Positions 59,448 through 64,000 of a stretch of 64,000 bases of DNA are shown here, piece by piece (the stretch's first letter is position 1; every line of letters starts with the position of its first letter). Under the pieces are notes generated by a model, which searched no databases, was not told the origin of the DNA, and saw nothing but the letters and a program-made list of their open reading frames with translations. The position numbers were made by a program, and so were the translations under genes. Source of the stretch: Sclerotiophoma versabilis. Taxonomy: Eukaryota; Ascomycota; Dothideomycetes; Pleosporales; Didymellaceae. The stretch is from positions 1-64,000 of the forward strand of contig JAAROD010000058.1 in NCBI GenBank assembly GCA_012274445.1, in the 5' to 3' direction.

Positions 59448-61699
59448 TTACAAGCCCAAGTACGTGTCCAGAGTCATTCCCGTGCCGGTCAAAGGATATT
59501 CAGGATCTGGCAACACGGGCCATTGCGCAGCTGAGCTTAGCATCTCACCGAACGAAAAGATGTTCGTTGAGAGCATGTCGGACATGTCCATAACACTGTC
59601 CCCATTCATACAGGAGGCTTCTTGAGAAGGATTCAGCTGCTGCAGAAGATTTTCGACCTGTCTTCCAAATTCTGTCCGGGTTGGAAAGGTTTCTTCCGCA
59701 TCCTTCGCGACTAGCAAGTCGGTTGTTACTGACGAGAGCGCGTCAAAGACATCTCGACAGCCCGAAGCTCCTTGGAAGGTTTCTGACATAGCGGAAAGTG
59801 TCGAAGCGCATGATTGCAGCGTCGAAATGCTACTGCTGACAGGATTTTGGTCTCGCACCTCTTTTGATTGCCAAAGACCATATATAACGGTCAAGCCTGC
59901 CATGAAGAGTTGATGAACGGACCTCCAGAGTATGTCTAGTTTCCCCTCTCGCTGCAGAATCTTGAGGCTTGCAATTAGGTTACAGGCGGCTTCATGGGAA
60001 ATCATCAGCGTATCTGTCGGCGGGTGTTCGGTAGTGGAGCTGGGCCGATACAGCAGAATTATGCAATTGTTGAAAATAGCATCCCAATAAGCCTGGTTCG
60101 CGAATATGGAAGATGGGTGAGCGTTACTCGGGTTTGGAATTGTGCCATGCCATTCTTGCAGTCGAGGTTGAACATTTAGTAACCACGACGCAAAGTTTGG
60201 CCGGGGATAAGCAATCTTCGTAGGCCATTTTCGACTTTGTTGCACGTGTTTAATTTCGGATTCGATTTTCGACAAATTAAACAAGTGGTTGTGGGCTCGT
60301 TGGTGGTGAGTGTCGAAATCGTTGTTCCCAGGACCGAGCGGCCGAGGAGCTGCCGCCCATGGGTTCGGAAGTGGGACCTGCGTACTTTCGTCTGCGACAC
60401 CAAACGGGCGGCCGAGGGTAATTCCCAACATCCGGTCAAATTGGTACGCAGAGTACCACAGGCGTCGGCGCTCGTAAAGTACCTCCGGTGCTGTATCGAG
60501 GGACTGACCTTCAGTTTCCCAATGCAAACCGATATCAATGCTCAGGCGCAGAGCAATACCAGTCAGATGCCACAAGCTACCCTACCAAGGGCACATCGAA
60601 ACGAACTGAGCCAGAAGGAGTACAGCGCAGAGAGTCTTTAGGTCACTTCTCGAGTAGGTAATTGCCTTTTCCACCCAGCCAATCGCAGACCGAAAGCAGT
60701 CCTCACTCTGCATGACACGGCTTGTCCCACCAGATGGGTTTGAGACGTTGCAGAGTGCGATTGCGAACACCATGTACGTTATGAACATATCTCTCTCGCG
60801 TGCTCCGTCGGCAGGCTGGTGAGTGCTAGAGGGACTGTAGGCGCTTTCAAGAGCTTTTTCGACCTGTGATCGCTCCACTATTGGCAGATGTGGCGTACGA
60901 TACTGGAAGTAGACCTCAACAAGATGGTCGGCAGCATCGCGTGGTGGAAGAGAAGATTCGGCTGCAGAAGTGAGCACAGGTACAGACTTTGAGGGGCCAT
61001 GATTGTTTGCTGTTTGCTGGGAGAATAGAGGCGGCAAGTGGTCGGTGCAAATTGATGCCATAACCATCCTGGCGAGCGTGATGCCACTGCTTTGTCCTAA
61101 AAAGCGCGGCTGGTGAGAAGGTTCGACCACAACGTTCCTGACACTCTTGATCAAATCTTGGAAATGATTGGGATTGTTGCCAGGAGCCGTAGATTCGTCT
61201 GTAAGGGTACTTGCGAGTTAGCCAGTTGTTGAAAATGACGATTTATAGGGATTGCAATCCGTCGAGCGAAGCTGATGCGGTGCGCGTTCGCAGTTCTTGA
61301 TTTTCTTGTCTCAGCCTCTCGAGCTGCGCCTCTAAGTTATTTACGTAGTTGCGAGGCAGCTTAAAGAGTGTCAGTGACTGCAAGGATCTACGGTCAAGAT
61401 CCGTTGCACTCGCCTCTGCTTGTTTTCCTGAGTGATAGGTCAAGCACCGAACTTTTGCGCTGTCACAATTCGAGCAGTTGGGATGTTTCAGATCGCACTG
61501 CGGATTTACACACTTGTCAGAAACGAGGGACTTAGAGAATTGCGAATGTTATCAGTACTTTCTGTTTTCTCCTCCGACATCTGTTTCCAGTCAATGTCTA
61601 ATCTTCGGTCCACGACAACGCGAAAATCAGCCAAACGCACCTTTGACACGCAGTCACCCTTCTCGCAACCTTTGAGCCGGGGCACGATAGGGACTCCAT
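59448..61699 (-). CDS. Zn2Cys6 transcription factor with fungal_trans domain, probably inactivated
   Basis: Start ATG 61,697-61,699. Exon 1 is 61,641-61,699, exon 2 a 22-nt microexon 61,559-61,580, exon 3 begins at 61,497. Spliced, the cluster is C18-x2-C21-x6-C28-x6-C35-x2-C38-x6-C45 (ACQRCRRRKQKC...), followed by a linker and coil (LPRNYVNNLEAQLERLRQEN). Exon 3 then meets TAA at 61,243-61,245 with no GT donor between the coil-coding sequence and the stop. Coding resumes in another frame by about 61,205 and continues through a fungal-specific regulatory domain (LVEVYFQYRTPHLPIVE; GSLWHLTGIALRLSIDIGLH; RRRLWYSAYQFDRMLGITLGRP) to 59,448. Within it, TAG at 60,582-60,584 interrupts CPW-stop-GSLWHL in frame. 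Expected role: nuclear regulator of the adjacent genes. Two lesions suggest a pseudogene, unless there is readthrough or assembly error. Confidence 0.85.
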
Positions 61700-62223
61700 C
61701 TACGATAGTCTCTTTCTTTCGGATTTCGAGTTCGGGCGATTGAACTGCTCTTCACTATCGAGAGCGATAGCTGAGGGTGCCGAATTAGTTAGTGGTTGAG
61801 GGGGTGGGGGTTCGGTTTACGCCGATCAGTATGATTGCGATAAGACGGGCGCAAACTTTGATTGGTTCGCTCTCAATGTAATTGCCATCTGTATCATGCT
61901 TCGGCTTATGGATGCTCCTACCCCAAACTTTCTCCATGTTTTTGCAAAAACAGTCATGCCAAAAGTCTTCAAAGCCTCGCCAATACCAAGCCAATCGGAC
62001 CTATCCGACTGTTCGATATCAAGCGCATCTGAATGATCCAAAGCTTATCACGCTATCTTAAGAATATCGGTTCGGACTCCACGACGCACCTTGAAATTGG
62101 AATATATATTGAAGCGACAATGGTGACATATTTCAATCACACTCAGGGCTAGCAAGCTACCCACAATACTTTAGCTACTACAGTAACACCTGTTTACAGT
62201 TGTCCTTAGTGCAAGCTATAGCA
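61700..62223. other. Divergent promoter region, regulator and permease
   Basis: About 520 bp between the starts of the Zn2Cys6 gene (minus) and the Dal5-type permease (plus), a shared upstream region that fits co-regulation. A G-run (GAGGGGGTGGGGG) lies near 61,799. A minus-strand frame of about 70 codons at 61,826-62,041 has no domain and is not called. Confidence 0.5.
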
Positions 62224-63842
62224 ATGGTATCTGAACCGACTGCGGAGACGAAGAAACCAGCCGTGGTCGACGCTGGAAGCTCTGTAGATTTTGGCTCCGG
62301 AGAAACCGGTCCGATCATCTACATTGACCCCGCAAAGGAGGCTGCTTGTCGAAGGAAATTCGACACGTATGTTGTGCCAGTATCGGTCATATTCCTTGTT
62401 CTGTGCACACTCGACAGGAACAACGTGAGTTAGTCTTGAACCAGGGAACTCCGTCATTGCTAAACCGATTCAGCTTGGGAACGCTCGAGTTTTCGGCTTC
62501 GACAAAGACATTGGGCTCGTTGGCGGCCAGTTCGGTAATATCAATACCTTATCGAGTGTCTGCACCATCGTATTTGAGGTCCCCTGGGTTTTGGCTGTCA
62601 AGCGCTGGGGCGCCAATAAGTCCATTGGTACTGCCTTCGTACTGTGGAGTGCTTGCACGCTTGGGACTGCATTCATCAAGACTTACGGTCAGGCTATCGT
62701 AGTTCGTATGATATTAAACGCTTCCGAATCTGGTCTTGCCCAAGCATTCGCTTATTTGTTCACGACTATCTATTTATCCTCGGGAATTGGCAGGAAAGCG
62801 CATCATGACGACAAACCTCGCCCAATGCATATCGGGTGCTTTTGGTGGACTGTTTGCATACGCGGTTCAAAGAATGGGATCGCGAAATGGACTTGCGGCC
62901 TGGAGATGGCTCTTCATCATTGAGTTCATCATCACGATCATCATATGTGGAATCGGCTGGGTTTTTTTGCCGAACACACCAGAGGAAGCATGGTTTTTGG
63001 ACGAGGATGAGAAGGAAACCATGCGTCTGAAGAAAAAGCGAGACTTTATGGTCAGAGGAAAAGACAAATTTGAGCGCAAGTGGATCAAGATCGCACTTAC
63101 GGACCCTTTTGTATGGCTCCTGGGCATAGCGTTCTTTACCTCGTCTGTCGCAATCAACGGATTCGGTGTCTTCCTCCCTACGATAATATCTGGCCTTGGG
63201 TAAGAGATCCTACATCCGTAGCTTTGAATGATCTTCTAATCAATATCAGGTATGCCTCACTCAAAGTCAACTACATGACTATCCCTGTTTACGTTGTCGG
63301 TGCTATATCTCTTATCATTCAGGTCACCTATCCGGACAAACTAAAGCAACGTGGCGTGTTCATCGTAAGCTGTTGTGTTCCAGTTGCAGTCGGGTATCTC
63401 ATCTGTGTGGGAACACCAAACCCTGGTGCTGGATATGCTGGGATGTTCATCTTTGTTTTAGGTGAGCGATATCGACTGTCGCTTCATATGCTATAGACTA
63501 ACCTTACTAGGGCTTTATCCTATTTCTACGCTTGCCGTGACTTGGGTAGCTACCAACCTGTCGCCAGACTCTAAACGTGCAATCGGAATGCCCTTTGCGT
63601 ATTCTATTGCAAATTTATCGAATGTGGTGTCATCGCAGCTGTATCCTAGCCACCAAGGCCCCCGGTACATCCAGGGAAACGCTGTTTCTGCTGGTTTGAC
63701 AATTGTGGCTGGCTTTCTCTATGGCTCATGCTGGTTCCTACTTAAACGCAGGAATGCAAAGAATGCCATGCTTATTGCTGAATGGGCTACAACAAATGAT
63801 TTGGAGGGAGATATGAGTCTCGAAACCATGTATATCCTTTGA
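62224..63842 (+). CDS. MFS permease, Dal5/allantoate (ACS) family, one frameshift
   Basis: Exons 62,224-62,424, 62,474-63,199, 63,250-63,461 and 63,511-63,842, with introns of 49, 50 and 49 nt all in phase. The product is about 490 residues, normal for anion:cation symporters (Dal5, Tna1, Thi73 and relatives). Family marks: YVVPVSVIFLVLCTLDRNN in TM1; GLVGGQFGNINTLSS; FEVPWVLAVKRWG; RMILNASESGLAQAF; LAAWRWLFIIEF; FLPNTPEEAWFLDEDE in the central loop; ATNLSPDSKRAIGMPF in the second half. Near 62,785-62,795 the reading frame slips by one base (SSGIG reads on in one frame, GKRIMTTNLAQCISGAFGG in the next); one extra base explains it. Start: ATG 62,224, because the upstream extension has only TTG. 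Expected role: plasma-membrane uptake of a small carboxylate, ureide or vitamin. Broken gene or sequencing error cannot be told apart. Confidence 0.88.
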
Positions 63843-64000
63843 AAAGCGTTTTCTTGGTCCGTTAGTTGTTGTAATTGGGGAAGAATCACGCTGTTATCTT
63901 GCCAGAACTGTTATTCAGTGATGCTGAACATTCATAATAATAAGTAAGGTAAGTACATTGTTTTCAGCACTCAAGTGTTGCACAGTTAGAGTAGTAACAA

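Overview
The window is a chromosome end of a filamentous ascomycete (Pezizomycotina). It opens with about 18 CCCTAA units. Genes have short introns (about 45-160 nt, GT...AG with CTAAC/CTGAC-like branch sites), and the families are typically fungal: Zn2Cys6, bHLH and bZIP regulators, a sugar porter, a Dal5-type permease and a THI5-like protein. Long blocks have almost no CpA/TpG dinucleotides and read as TA-rich text full of TAG/TAA, the footprint of repeat-induced point mutation (RIP). I cannot name the species.

Layout. (1) 1-28.2 kb: telomere, then RIP-destroyed subtelomere. On the minus strand lie two separate RecQ-type telomere-linked helicase relics (about 8.1-14.55 kb and about 17.7-22.5 kb), recognisable because RIP left the frames largely open, with stops where Gln or Trp codons are expected. 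Minisatellites of about 40, 52 and 171 bp sit beside them. Next come a solo LTR, a pogo-type DNA transposon, an LTR with a gag remnant, and a less mutated pogo 3' end. (2) 28.2-32.95 kb: a normal-composition island with a bHLH gene (minus) and a short four-exon Zn2Cys6 gene (plus), separated by an old diverged tandem duplication. (3) 33-39.4 kb: RIPed DNA with a resolvable nest: pogo element B contains pogo element C and a solo LTR, and C contains another solo LTR. (4) 39.4-40.75 kb: a small unmutated island without a convincing gene, holding an 11-bp repeat. (5) 40.75-42.1 kb: RIPed DNA ending in a solo LTR with perfect 5-bp target duplications. (6) 42.1-64 kb: gene-sparse but unmutated DNA with a bZIP gene, several unidentified small genes, a hexose-type transporter, and at the right edge a possible metabolic cluster (THI5/SsuA-like protein, Zn2Cys6 regulator, anion:cation symporter-type permease).

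The three right-edge genes fit together as regulator, transporter and small-molecule-binding or biosynthetic protein, but the substrate cannot be read from sequence. The regulator carries an in-frame TAG and lacks a usable splice donor; the permease has a one-base frameshift. The cluster may therefore be decaying, possibly partly by RIP leakage. All splice models were made by eye.
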